From: Cupriavidus laharis
GTDB taxonomy: Bacteria; Pseudomonadota; Gammaproteobacteria; Burkholderiales; Burkholderiaceae
Assembly: GCF_914271435.1 (NCBI RefSeq)
Contig: NZ_CAJZAI010000006.1
Span: 124,001 to 188,000 of the forward strand
DNA: 64,000 bases
Reading direction: 5' to 3'
Below the pieces are notes generated by a model. The model saw only the letters and a list, made by a program, of their open reading frames with translations. It made no database searches and was not told the origin of the DNA. Shown piece by piece: positions 20,020-28,850 of this stretch; the first letter of the stretch is position 1; every line of letters begins with the position of its first letter. The position numbers were made by a program, and so were the translations under genes.

Positions 20020-21782
20020 GACTGGCGTTTCCGGCGGATGCCCCAGCGCCGGATGCCCGTGGCGCTCTCGGTGCGCGGCAGCAGCAGGCCGACCTGGACG
20101 ATGCGCGGCCCTTCCATGCGCGCCGCGGTCAGGCGCAGACCGGCGATCTCGACGCTGTCGCCTTCCACTGGCGGCGACGTAAAGGCGGCCTGCATGGCAT
20201 CGGCGAGCGTCAGCGGGTACTCGGCGGCCGTCAGTGCCCGCTCGCCGTAGAGCGCCGCAATGTCGCGCAGGAACGCATCACCGGAAAGCAGGAAATCGTG
20301 CGTCGCCTGCTCCCACGCCGGGGCGGGCCCCGGCGCCTGGAACAGCGCCGCAAGCCTGGGCAGCACCGTGGCCGGCGCCAGGACCGACACAATGTCTCCG
20401 GCACGCAGTACGGTCTGCCCATGCGGCGCCAGCGCATCGTCGCGCGCCACGGTCAGCAGCCTGCATCTGGGCGGCATCTCCAGTTGATCGGCCCGTACAT
20501 TCTCGACCGGCGCGTTGGCTCCCACCTTGAACTGCATGACCTCCAGCGCTGGGCCGTGGGTGCCGCGCAGCCGCGAGCGCGCGAGCGGCTCCGGAAACCC
20601 CGGGCGCAGCACGCGGGCCAGCCGCGCGGCCGGCGCCACGGTTGTCCCCTGCAGCAGCAGGCTGGCCAGCACCACCGCAAACGCCACACGGAAGATCAGG
20701 CCGGACTCCGGCAATCCGCGCAGCAGCGGGAACAGCGACAGCACGATGGGCACCGCGCCGCGCAGCCCCATCCAGGCGATGAAGCCCTTCTCGCCCGCGC
20801 TCAGCCGGAACGGCAGCAGGGCAAGGAACACGGCAACCGGCCGGGCCACCACCATCAGGAACGCGGCCACGGCAACCGCGGGCAGCGCGATTTCCCAGAT
20901 CCGGTGCGGCGCCACCAGCAAGCCGAGCAGCAGGAACATTGCCGACTGGGCCAGCCAGGCCATGCCATCCATCGCGCGCATGGTGTCGGAAGTCACGGCC
21001 CGGTCGCGGTTGCCGACCAGCATGCCGGTCAGGTACACCGCCAGGAAGCCGCTGCCGTCCAGGCTCTGCGTGATGGCAAAGATCATGGCGCCGCCGGAAC
21101 AGATCAGGATGGCGTGCAGGCCTTCCGCCACCTCGATGCGCTCGAGCACATTGGCCAGGCAGTAGCCCAGCCCGAGCCCCAGCGCCGCGCCGACGCCGAA
21201 CTGCACGGCCAGCCGCATGGCAAGCGCCACCGGCGTCAGCCCGTCGGGCGAAGCGATCCACTCCATCAAGGTCAGCGTCAAGAAGATGGCCATCGGATCG
21301 TTGATGCCCGATTCAATTTCGAGCACGCTCGCCACGCGATCCTTCAGGCGGATACCGCTGCTGTGCAGCAGCGAAAAGACGGCCGCAGCATCGGTGGAGC
21401 CCACGATGGCGCCCAGCAGCAGGCCGAGCTTCCAGTCGATGCCCAGGATCCACGCCGCGAACAGGCCCACCAGTCCGGCCGTCACCAGGACCCCCACGGT
21501 GGCCAGCGCCAGGGAAGGCCGCAAGGCCACGCGGAACGTCGCATAGCTGGTCCGCAGGCCGCCGTCGAGCAGAATGACGGCAAGCGCGAGGTTGCCGACC
21601 AGGAAGCTGAGCCACGTATTGGAGAAGCGGATGCCGCCCGGGCCATCGACGCCGGCCAGCATGCCGACCGCCAGGAACACGAGCAGGAACGGCACGCCCG
21701 CGCGTGCGGAGAAGGCGCCCACCACGATGCCCAGCGACATCACGACGGCGCCGATCAGGATGACGTGGTCGACGCTCTCCAA
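20016..21782 (-). CDS. K+/H+ antiporter, CPA1 (CvrA/NhaP2-like)
   Basis: A 588-aa cation/proton antiporter. Residues 1-380 form about twelve membrane segments and contain the exchanger core with two acidic positions in GAIVGSTDAAAVFSLL and LEIESGINDPMAIFL. A regulatory RCK_C (TrkA-C) domain covers about 400-470 and a CorC/HlyC-type transporter-associated domain about 490-575. This three-part order is that of CvrA/NhaP2, which exports K+ and maintains cell volume and pH. The start is ATG 21782. Stop codons of this gene and the Bug receptor overlap (CTAA at 20016-20019). Confidence 0.92.
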   Translation of the reverse strand: MESVDHVILIGAVVMSLGIVVGAFSARAGVPFLLVFLAVGMLAGVDGPGGIRFSNTWLSFLVGNLALAVILLDGGLRTSYATFRVALRPSLALATVGVLVTAGLVGLFAAWILGIDWKLGLLLGAIVGSTDAAAVFSLLHSSGIRLKDRVASVLEIESGINDPMAIFLTLTLMEWIASPDGLTPVALAMRLAVQFGVGAALGLGLGYCLANVLERIEVAEGLHAILICSGGAMIFAITQSLDGSGFLAVYLTGMLVGNRDRAVTSDTMRAMDGMAWLAQSAMFLLLGLLVAPHRIWEIALPAVAVAAFLMVVARPVAVFLALLPFRLSAGEKGFIAWMGLRGAVPIVLSLFPLLRGLPESGLIFRVAFAVVLASLLLQGTTVAPAARLARVLRPGFPEPLARSRLRGTHGPALEVMQFKVGANAPVENVRADQLEMPPRCRLLTVARDDALAPHGQTVLRAGDIVSVLAPATVLPRLAALFQAPGPAPAWEQATHDFLLSGDAFLRDIAALYGERALTAAEYPLTLADAMQAAFTSPPVEGDSVEIAGLRLTAARMEGPRIVQVGLLLPRTESATGIRRWGIRRKRQS

Positions 21783-22133
21783 TCGGTGCCCTTTCTACCT
21801 TTCGGTACCTTACAGCCAGTGCCGCCACAGCCACCCGGCGACGCCGGGCAGAACCTGCCTGATGATAGCGCAGCACCCGGCCAGCCTGTACGCCGCGCCC
21901 CCTTCGATCCCCCGCCAACCCGCCTCCAGTCTCGCTTCGCAGCTTTTAAACGCGATCTCACTAGGGGATACCCTCAGCATGACCAAGTTTGCAGACATCT
22001 GAAAGGTAGCTGAAAGGTCGCCCCCTTACCTTGCACCCTGCCCACAAACAGGGCCGGCCAAGCGCGCATTTTTTTTGCACCGCAACAGCCGGCGCCCGGC
22101 AGATTTCAAGCAGTCTTATCGAGGAGAATCATT
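21783..22133. other. 351-bp gap before tctB
   Basis: No convincing coding sequence. It holds the antiporter leader and the tctBA control region, including the direct repeat CTGAAAGGT (21999-22018), a run of T at 22069-22077 and, just before tctB, the ribosome site GAGGAGA (22121-22127). Confidence 0.6.
21999..22018. promoter_or_regulatory. CTGAAAGGT direct repeat upstream of tctBA
   Basis: CTGAAAGGT occurs at 21999-22007 and 22010-22018, start to start 11 bp, one helical turn. Such spacing is typical of OmpR/TctD-type response regulator sites. No regulator gene is adjacent, so this is only a suggestion. Confidence 0.35.
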
Positions 22134-22595
22134 TTGCGCATACGTAGCCAAAAGGACTTTGCCTCCGGCCTGATGTTCATCCTGGTCGGATTCGGCTTTT
22201 CCTGGGTCGCACGCGGCTATTCCATGGGAACTGCCGCCAAGATGGGGCCGGGATACTTCCCGTTCTGGCTCGGGATCGTGCTCGCCCTGCTGGGCGCGCT
22301 GGTGTTGTGGGGTTCGCTGTCATCCAAGGCAGAAGAAGACCAGCTGTCCCGCTGGGACATCAAGACGCTGCTGTGGATCCTCGGCGCCGTCATTCTCTTC
22401 GGCTTGCTGCTCAAGCCGCTGGGCATGGTGCTGTCGGTGCTGGTACTGGTGCTGGTGTCGTCGATGGCGAGCCACGAGTTCAGCTGGAAAGGCGCCATCC
22501 TCAACTCGATCATCCTCGTGCTGATCAGCCTGGGCGCGTTCGTGTACGGCATCAACCTGCAGATGCCGGTGTGGCCGGCTTTCCTGGCAAGCTAA
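22134..22595 (+). CDS. tctB: Tripartite tricarboxylate transporter, small subunit TctB
   Basis: A 153-aa membrane protein with four predicted segments, the small membrane subunit of TctABC-type transporters. The N-terminal RSQKDFASGLMFILVGFGF and the GTAAKMGPGYFPFWLGIVLALLG motif are characteristic. It starts with TTG at 22134; the choice is supported by GAGGAGA seven nucleotides upstream. tctA follows after 13 bp with its own AAGGAGG site. The receptor subunit TctC is not in this operon; Bug proteins at 19015 and 25296 are the nearest candidates. Confidence 0.92.
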   Translation: MRIRSQKDFASGLMFILVGFGFSWVARGYSMGTAAKMGPGYFPFWLGIVLALLGALVLWGSLSSKAEEDQLSRWDIKTLLWILGAVILFGLLLKPLGMVLSVLVLVLVSSMASHEFSWKGAILNSIILVLISLGAFVYGINLQMPVWPAFLAS

Positions 22596-22608
22596 GGAGG
22601 CCGCCAAC

Positions 22609-24111
22609 ATGGAACTACTCTCTAACCTGGGACTGGGCTTCGCTACCGCCCTCTCCTTCCAGAACCTCGCCTACGCCTTCCTGGGCTGCGTGCTGGGTAC
22701 ACTGATCGGCGTGCTGCCGGGCCTGGGGCCGCTGGCGACCATCGCCATGCTGCTGCCGGTGACCTACACGCTGCCGCCGGTGGCCGCGCTGATCATGCTG
22801 GCCGGCATCTACTACGGCGCCCAGTACGGCGGCTCGACCACCGCCATCCTGGTGAACCTGCCCGGTGAATCGTCGTCGGTGGTGACCACTATCGATGGCT
22901 ACCAGATGGCAAGACGAGGGCGAGCGGGGGTGGCACTGGCCACCGCCGGCCTGGGCTCGTTCTTCGCCGGCTGCGTGGCCACGCTGATCCTGGCCGCCTT
23001 TGCCGCCCCGCTGTCGGAACTGGCCTTCAAGTTCGGTCCCTCCGAGTACTTCTCGCTGATGGTGCTCGGCCTGATCGGTGCCGTGGTGCTGGCTTCGGGT
23101 TCGCTGGTCAAGGCCATCGCCATGATCGTGCTGGGCCTGCTGCTGGGCCTGGTGGGTACCGACGTGAACTCGGGCGCGGCGCGCTTCTCGTTCGACGTGC
23201 CCGAACTGACCGACGGGCTGAACTTCGTCTCGGTGGCCATGGGCATGTTCGGCTTCGCGGAAATCATCGCGAACCTGGAGCAGAAGGAAAACCGCGAAAC
23301 CTTCACCGACCACATCACCAACCTGTTCCCGAACAAGGAAGATTTCAAGCGCATGATCCCGGCCGTGCTGCGTGGCACGGTGCTGGGCTCGGCGCTGGGC
23401 ATCCTGCCGGGCGGTGGTGCGTCGCTGGCCTCGTTCGCGGCCTACTCGCTGGAGAAGAAGACCTCGAAGCACGCGCATGAATTCGGCAAGGGCGCGATCG
23501 AAGGCGTCGCTGGTCCGGAATCGGCCAACAACGCCGCGGCCCAAACCTCGTTCATCCCGCTGCTGACGCTGGGCATTCCGCCCAACGCCGTGATGGCGCT
23601 GATGGTCGGTGCGATGACCATCCACAACATCCAGCCCGGCCCGCAGGTGATGTCGAGCAACCCGGCGCTGTTCTGGGGCCTGATCGCTTCGATGTGGATC
23701 GGCAACTTCATGCTGATCGTGCTGAACCTGCCGCTGATCGGCATCTGGGTGAAGCTGCTGAAGGTACCCTACCGCTACCTGTACCCGGCCATCCTGACGT
23801 TCTGCTGCATCGGCGTGTATTCGGTCCAGAACACCACCTTCGACGTGTTCCAGACTGCGGCCTTCGGCGTGGTCGGCTACCTGTTCCTGAAGCTCAAGTG
23901 CGAACCGGCTCCGCTGCTGCTGGGCTTCGTGCTGGGGCCGATGATGGAAGAGAACTTCCGCCGCTCGCTGCTGCTGTCGCGTGGTGACTTCAGCGTGTTC
24001 GTGACTCGCCCGCTGTCGCTCGGCCTGCTGATCGCCGCCGCGGTGCTGGTGCTGATCGTGGCCATGCCGTCGATCAAGGCCAAGCGCGAGGAAGCGTTCC
24101 AGGAAGAGTAA
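22609..24111 (+). CDS. tctA: Tripartite tricarboxylate transporter, large subunit TctA
   Basis: The 500-aa permease subunit of a TctABC-type secondary transporter, with about twelve membrane segments. Two Gly/Pro-rich signatures typical of the family are present: LGTLIGVLPGLGPLATIAMLLP (about 29-50) and GSALGILPGGGASLASFAAYSLEKK (about 260-285). The motif YYGAQYGGSTTAILVNLPGE is also conserved. It is co-transcribed with tctB (13-bp gap, AAGGAGG before the ATG) and ends at a strong terminator. Substrate is unknown since no receptor is encoded in the operon. Confidence 0.95.
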   Translation: MELLSNLGLGFATALSFQNLAYAFLGCVLGTLIGVLPGLGPLATIAMLLPVTYTLPPVAALIMLAGIYYGAQYGGSTTAILVNLPGESSSVVTTIDGYQMARRGRAGVALATAGLGSFFAGCVATLILAAFAAPLSELAFKFGPSEYFSLMVLGLIGAVVLASGSLVKAIAMIVLGLLLGLVGTDVNSGAARFSFDVPELTDGLNFVSVAMGMFGFAEIIANLEQKENRETFTDHITNLFPNKEDFKRMIPAVLRGTVLGSALGILPGGGASLASFAAYSLEKKTSKHAHEFGKGAIEGVAGPESANNAAAQTSFIPLLTLGIPPNAVMALMVGAMTIHNIQPGPQVMSSNPALFWGLIASMWIGNFMLIVLNLPLIGIWVKLLKVPYRYLYPAILTFCCIGVYSVQNTTFDVFQTAAFGVVGYLFLKLKCEPAPLLLGFVLGPMMEENFRRSLLLSRGDFSVFVTRPLSLGLLIAAAVLVLIVAMPSIKAKREEAFQEE

Positions 24112-24156
24112 GAAGGCAAGACCGCCGGCCGCTGGCCGGCAACGCAAAACAAGACT

Positions 24157-24184
24157 GGGGGCGTCGCGAGACGCCCCCTTTTTT
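24157..24184 (+). terminator. Intrinsic terminator of tctBA
   Basis: GGGGGCGTC (24157-24165) pairs perfectly with GACGCCCCC (24170-24178) around GCGA and is followed by six T (24179-24184). Confidence 0.9.
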
Positions 24185-24214
24185 GTTGGACCGCACCGCC
24201 TGCTGTGCCGGGCC

Positions 24215-25099
24215 TCAGCCGCCAAACAACTCCGCGCAGGCAGTCCTGACCGCGCCGGTCACATGTCCCCTGCCATGGTCGCGCCGCTCCAGCATGCCGA
24301 TGGTCCGCATCACCGGCTCGCCGTTGACCAGCAGCGGCAGGATGCGCAGCGCCGCGTCGTTGCGCCAGCCGGCGCGCTGCAGCAGCGGCGCCACGGTCAC
24401 CCCCACCTCCTGCCGGACCAGTTCCACGAGCGCCTCGATCGAGTTCAGCTCCAGGAATTCATTGACCCGCAGATGTGCGCGCCGCAACGCGCGCTCCACC
24501 AGCACCCCGGTACGCTGGCTGCGGTCGAAACGCAGGTAAGGATTGGCCGCCAGCGCCTCGCGCGCATCGTGGCCGGCGCTGCCCTGCGCCGCAATCGCGA
24601 CCAGCGGTTCCTGGTAGAGCGGCGTCCAGCGCAGCATGCCAGGCAGCCGGACCGTGCCCTCGACCAGGATGGCCGCATCGAGCTCGCCCGACTCCACCAT
24701 CGCCGTGAGCTCGATGGACTTGGCCCCGACCAGCCGGACCTCCAGCGCAGGATAGGCGCGCTTCATGCGCGCCACGACATGCGACAGGCCGCCCATCACC
24801 GACACCACCGCGCCCACGGCCACCGCGCCGGCCATGGCTTCGGGCTGCGCCGGCGGCAGGCGCATTTCGTCATATAGCGCGAGCAGGCGGCGCGCGCGGG
24901 GTAGCAGCTCGCGCCCGTCGGCATTGAGGACCGCGACGCGACCGTTGCGGTCGAACAGTTCGCGGCGCATCTCGGTTTCCAGCGAACGCATTTGCAGGCT
25001 CACCGCTGCCTGCGTCAGCGCCACATAGCCAGCGGCGGCGGCGAAGGATCCATGTTCGGCCACGGCAACAAAGGTACGCAGGAATCGGATTGTGCTCAT
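24215..25099 (-). CDS. LysR family transcriptional regulator
   Basis: A 294-aa LysR-type regulator. The helix-turn-helix lies in the first 60 residues (MSTIRFLRTFVAVAEHGSFA, ALTQAAVSLQMRSLETEM), followed by the effector-binding domain. I start it at ATG 25099, where the family sequence begins; the in-frame extension to 25375 crosses the divergent promoter region and part of the Bug gene. It faces the Bug receptor at 25296 across 196 bp with two inverted repeats, so it probably regulates that receptor and the following GGT-like gene. Confidence 0.92.
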   Translation of the reverse strand: MSTIRFLRTFVAVAEHGSFAAAAGYVALTQAAVSLQMRSLETEMRRELFDRNGRVAVLNADGRELLPRARRLLALYDEMRLPPAQPEAMAGAVAVGAVVSVMGGLSHVVARMKRAYPALEVRLVGAKSIELTAMVESGELDAAILVEGTVRLPGMLRWTPLYQEPLVAIAAQGSAGHDAREALAANPYLRFDRSQRTGVLVERALRRAHLRVNEFLELNSIEALVELVRQEVGVTVAPLLQRAGWRNDAALRILPLLVNGEPVMRTIGMLERRDHGRGHVTGAVRTACAELFGG

Positions 25100-25137
25100 C
25101 GGGACACCAGGAAAATGGCCATCGGGTGGCTGCGACT

Positions 25138-25182
25138 CACAAGAAAAACTTGTGTCAAGGAAAAGAAATATTAGCTTTCTTT
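25138..25182. promoter_or_regulatory. Candidate LysR operator between divergent genes
   Basis: Two inverted repeats lie side by side: CACAAG-N5-CTTGTG (25138-25154) and AAAGAAA-N7-TTTCTTT (25162-25182). The first is a 17-bp dyad close to the T-N11-A form of LysR recognition sites. It is 39 bp from the LysR start and 142 bp from the Bug gene. Confidence 0.55.
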
Positions 25183-25295
25183 GTGATAGCGGGCGCGGAA
25201 TAATAATGCGCAGGCACCCGCGAAGCCGCGCGCATCCCGGTCTGCCGGCCTGACGCTGTTCCGCTGACCTGATTCGCCCGATTCCGGAGAACCGA

Positions 25296-26273
25296 ATGAA
25301 ATCCTGGCTGCGCCTGCTCGGCTTCGGCCTTGCCTCTGGCCTTTGCCTGGCCGCCACGCCGGCCATGGCCGACAACTATCCCGGCAAGCCGATCCGCCTG
25401 ATCGTGCCCTTCCCTGCCAGCGGCGCTACCGACCTGCTGGCACGCGCCATTGCCCAGAAGGTGGGCGCCAACATCGGCCAGCAGATCGTGGTGGACAACC
25501 GGCCAGGCGCCGGCGGCGCCATCGGCTCGGACATGGCGGCCAAGGCCGCGCCGGACGGCTACACGCTGCTGATCGCCACGACCAGCACGCATTCGATCGG
25601 CCCGTACATCAATACCCGCCTGCCTTACAACACCGAGACCGATTTCACGCCGGTCAGCGAGGTTGCGATTGCCACCAACGTGCTGGTGGTGCCCAACAGC
25701 CTGCCTGTCAGGAACGTGCGCGAACTGATCGACTACGCGAAGAAGCATCCCGGCGAACTGAACTATGCCTCCAGCGGCAATGGCACCGTCGTACATCTGA
25801 CCGCCGAGGCATTCAAGGCCCAGGCCGGCGTGTTCATCACGCACATCCCGTACCGTGGCACAGCGCTCGCGGTGCCGGACCTGATCTCGGGCAAGGTGCA
25901 GGTGCTGTTCGACAGCATCGTGTCCGGCCTGCCGCACGTGAAGGACGGCAAGCTCAAGGCGCTGGCCGTGACCAGCATGAAGCGCTCGCCGCTGGCGCCG
26001 GAAATCCCGACGGCCAGCGAATCGGGCCTGCCCGGCTTCGAGTCCGACACCTGGTTCGGCATCTACGGCCCGAAAAGCATGCCGGCCGACATCGTCAACC
26101 GGCTTAACGCCGAATTCAACAAGGCCATCCAGTCGCAGGACGTGAAGGACCGCCTCGCCAAGCTGGGCGCGGAGCCGGTCGGCGGCACGCCGGCGCAGTT
26201 CGCGGCGATGGTGAAGAAGGACAGTGCCCGCTGGGGCAAGCTCATCAAGGATCGCAAGATCACGGCAGAATAA
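25296..26273 (+). CDS. Bug-type tricarboxylate-transport receptor
   Basis: Periplasmic solute-binding protein of the TctC/Bug family, 325 aa. The signal peptide covers residues 1-25 (cleavage after ATPAMA), then YPGKPIRLIVPFPASGATDLLARAIAQ and RPGAGGAIGSDMAAKAAPDGYTLL follow as in all members. It is divergent from its likely LysR regulator and 63 bp upstream of a gamma-glutamyltransferase-like gene, so its ligand may be related to the substrate of that enzyme; this is inference. It is a second paralogue besides the receptor at 19015. Confidence 0.93.
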   Translation: MKSWLRLLGFGLASGLCLAATPAMADNYPGKPIRLIVPFPASGATDLLARAIAQKVGANIGQQIVVDNRPGAGGAIGSDMAAKAAPDGYTLLIATTSTHSIGPYINTRLPYNTETDFTPVSEVAIATNVLVVPNSLPVRNVRELIDYAKKHPGELNYASSGNGTVVHLTAEAFKAQAGVFITHIPYRGTALAVPDLISGKVQVLFDSIVSGLPHVKDGKLKALAVTSMKRSPLAPEIPTASESGLPGFESDTWFGIYGPKSMPADIVNRLNAEFNKAIQSQDVKDRLAKLGAEPVGGTPAQFAAMVKKDSARWGKLIKDRKITAE

Positions 26274-26336
26274 TGTGATACCGCAGCCGGCCCTTATCCT
26301 TATCAAACCGGCTGCCACGACACACCGGACAAGACC

Positions 26337-27962
26337 ATGCAGAACTTCAACTGGACCAACCCCTACCCTTCCGTGCGCATCCCGCTGTTTGCGCGCAACA
26401 TCGTGTCGACCTCGCACCCGCTGGCAGCACAGGCCGGCCTGCGCATGCTGCTCAAGGGCGGCAATGCCGTGGATGCGGCGATTGCGGCGGCAGCGGCCAT
26501 CACCATCGTCGAGCCCGTGTCCTGCGGACTGGGCAGCGATGCCTTCGCCATCCTGTGGGATGGCAAGGAGTTGCATGGCCTGAATTCGTCGGGCGTGGCA
26601 CCGGCGGCCTGGAGTCCCGAGTATTTCCGCGGCAAGTACGGCGCCGACGCCAACGGCCTGGCCAATCGCCCGGTGCGCGGCTGGGATGCGGTCACCGTGC
26701 CGGGCGTCGTTGCCGGCTGGGCGGCACTGCACGAGCGTTTCGGCAAGCTGCCGTTCGCGGATTTGATGGAGCCCGCCGTCGAGATCGCGGAGCGCGGCTA
26801 CGCGGTGCCGCCCGTGGTCGCGCACAAGTGGGCTGCGGCTGTCCCCGAACTGAAGAACCAGCCCGGCTTTGCCGACACGTTCATGCCCAACGGCCGCGCG
26901 CCGCTGGTGGGCGAGAAGTTCATGATGAAGGCCGCCGCCGACACGCTGCGCAAGATCGGCGCAACGCGCGGCCGCGCCTACTATGAGGGCGAGATTGCCG
27001 AAAAGATCGCTGCCTTCAGCAAGCAGTGCGGCGGCGCCATGACCCTGGACGACCTGCGCAACTACCGGCCCGACTGGGTCAAGCCGATCAGCAAGTCCTA
27101 TCGCGGGTACGAGCTGAATGAAATCCCGCCGAACGGCCAGGGCATCGCCGCGTTGATCGCGCTGGGGATCCTCGACCAGTTCGATGTGGGTGCGCTGCCG
27201 GTCGACTCGGTGGATTCGCAGCACCTGCAGATCGAGGCCATGAAGCTGGCTTTCGCCGACCTCTACCGCTACGTGGCCGACCCGCGCAGCATGGAGGTCA
27301 CGCCCGAGCAAATGCTCGACGAGGCCTACCTGAAGTCCCGCGCCAAGCTGATCGATATGCAGCGCGCCACGCACTTCAGCTTCGGCATGCCCAAGGTCGG
27401 TGGCACCATCTACCTGACCGCGGCCGACGAGAACGGCATGATGATCTCGTTTATCCAGTCCAACTACATGGGCTTCGGCTCGGGCGTGGTGGTGCCGGAC
27501 ACCGGCATCAGCCTGCAGAACCGTGGCGTGGGTTTCTCGATGGATCCGAAGTCCGCCAACGTGGTGGCGGGCGGCAAGCGGCCGTTCCACACCATCATCC
27601 CGGCGTTCCTGACACGCGGCGGCCAGCCGGTGATGAGCTTCGGCGTGATGGGCGGCGACATGCAGCCGCAGGGCCACCTGCAGACCGTGGTCCGCATGCT
27701 CGACTACAAGCAGCAGCCGCAGGCGGCATGCTGCGCGCCGCGGTGGAAGGTCAACCGCGATTTCACGCTGGACGTGGAGAGCACCATGAATCCAGCAACG
27801 GTGGAGGGCCTGAAGGCACGCGGCCACCAGCTCAAGTCCGTAGCTGACCCCTACATGGACTTTGGCTCGGGCCAGTTCATCTGGCGCCTGTCGGACGACC
27901 CGGAACACGGCTACGTCGCGGCCAGCGACAGCCGGCGCGACGGGCAGGCCGTCGGCTACTGA
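26337..27962 (+). CDS. Gamma-glutamyltransferase family protein
   Basis: A 541-aa Ntn-hydrolase of the gamma-glutamyltransferase (GGT) family. The N-terminal half shows the family pattern (TSHPLAAQAGLRMLLKGGNAVDAAIAAAAA, VPGVVAGWAALHERFGKLPF). The new N-terminus after self-cleavage is expected at Thr357 in VGGTIYLTAADENG; true GGTs usually have Thr-Thr or Thr-Ser-His here, while this one has Thr-Ile-Tyr. No signal peptide is evident, so it is probably cytoplasmic. It follows the Bug receptor by 63 bp. It may hydrolyse a gamma-glutamyl or an amide compound taken up by that receptor. A terminator follows. Confidence 0.88.
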   Translation: MQNFNWTNPYPSVRIPLFARNIVSTSHPLAAQAGLRMLLKGGNAVDAAIAAAAAITIVEPVSCGLGSDAFAILWDGKELHGLNSSGVAPAAWSPEYFRGKYGADANGLANRPVRGWDAVTVPGVVAGWAALHERFGKLPFADLMEPAVEIAERGYAVPPVVAHKWAAAVPELKNQPGFADTFMPNGRAPLVGEKFMMKAAADTLRKIGATRGRAYYEGEIAEKIAAFSKQCGGAMTLDDLRNYRPDWVKPISKSYRGYELNEIPPNGQGIAALIALGILDQFDVGALPVDSVDSQHLQIEAMKLAFADLYRYVADPRSMEVTPEQMLDEAYLKSRAKLIDMQRATHFSFGMPKVGGTIYLTAADENGMMISFIQSNYMGFGSGVVVPDTGISLQNRGVGFSMDPKSANVVAGGKRPFHTIIPAFLTRGGQPVMSFGVMGGDMQPQGHLQTVVRMLDYKQQPQAACCAPRWKVNRDFTLDVESTMNPATVEGLKARGHQLKSVADPYMDFGSGQFIWRLSDDPEHGYVAASDSRRDGQAVGY

Positions 27963-27983
27963 CCCACCGTCCCCTGCAGCAAG

Positions 27984-28018
27984 AAATGGGCGCTTCCTGA
28001 ACGGGAAGCGCCCATTTT
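27984..28018 (+). terminator. Intrinsic terminator after GGT-like gene
   Basis: AAATGGGCGCTTCC (27984-27997) pairs perfectly with GGAAGCGCCCATTT (28004-28017) around a 6-nt loop and runs into TTTTGTTTG. The stem would also work on the opposite strand. Confidence 0.85.
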
Positions 28019-28229
28019 GTTTGCTGTCCGAAACACATCTGTACGACCTGAACGCCATAGGATCAGATTAAGCAATCGGCCATTTTTCCGGTTCAGGCCG
28101 ATCGATATATTTCCGCTCACTCGCTGCACGGTGCGCACACGGCAAGAGTTACAACGTCGAAGCCGGTCGACGAAATGTCATGGCCGGCTCCGGATATCGC
28201 CACAAATATTGATCGACCTCCAGAGAACA

Positions 28230-28778
28230 ATGAACCAGAAATTCCTTGGCGCGGCCATTGCCGCTATTGCTGCCGTTTCCGCCTTCTCCGCCCCATCCGC
28301 ATTTGCCGCCGACGGCACCATCACCTTCAACGGCACCATCACCGCACAGACCTGCACCATCAACGGCAACGGCACAGGATCCAAGGACTTCACGGTCACT
28401 CTGCCGAAGGTGTCGGCATCCACCCTGGCCACGGCTGGCCAGACCGCCGGCCGTACGCCCTTCAACATTTCGCTGAGTGACTGCACGCCCAACTCCGGCG
28501 CCGTCAAGGCCTATTTCGAACCCGGCCCGACCACCGATACCGCAACCGGCCGCCTCAACCTCAACGCAGGCGGTGCAAGCAATGTGCAGATCGGCCTGCT
28601 GAACTCGGACTTCACATCGATCAAGGCGGGCTTTGACGAAGCCTCGCAGGGCTCGAAGACGGCCGCCATCGACTCCGGCTCCGCGGTGCTGCCGTACTAC
28701 GCCGAGTACGTGGCGACGGGCGCCGCCACCGCCGGCGCAGCCAATTCCAGCGTGATGTACACCATCGTCTATCAGTAA
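28230..28778 (+). CDS. Type 1-like fimbrial major pilin
   Basis: A 182-aa chaperone-usher pilin subunit. A signal peptide ends near Ala26 (APSAFA), the mature part begins ADGTITFNGTITAQTC. Cys42 and Cys84 form the expected disulfide, and the C-terminal beta strand ends VMYTIVYQ with the penultimate Tyr typical for pilins. Surface-exposed after assembly by the neighbouring usher. The ATG at 28230 (MNQKFLGAAIAAIAAV) gives the signal peptide; in-frame upstream sequence is not conserved. It is the first gene of a pilin, chaperone, usher operon, with the chaperone 72 bp downstream. Confidence 0.92.
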   Translation: MNQKFLGAAIAAIAAVSAFSAPSAFAADGTITFNGTITAQTCTINGNGTGSKDFTVTLPKVSASTLATAGQTAGRTPFNISLSDCTPNSGAVKAYFEPGPTTDTATGRLNLNAGGASNVQIGLLNSDFTSIKAGFDEASQGSKTAAIDSGSAVLPYYAEYVATGAATAGAANSSVMYTIVYQ

Positions 28779-28850
28779 GCATGCAGCACCCGGGTGAGCG
28801 GCCGTCCGTCGCGGCACCCGGCCCCTGCCCCAGCGTGTTGCACGCCCATC

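Noticed and set aside
25155..28058. A 967-codon open frame on the minus strand opposite the Bug and GGT genes
   Set aside because: Mirror of high-GC genes in the opposite strand, no recognisable domains.
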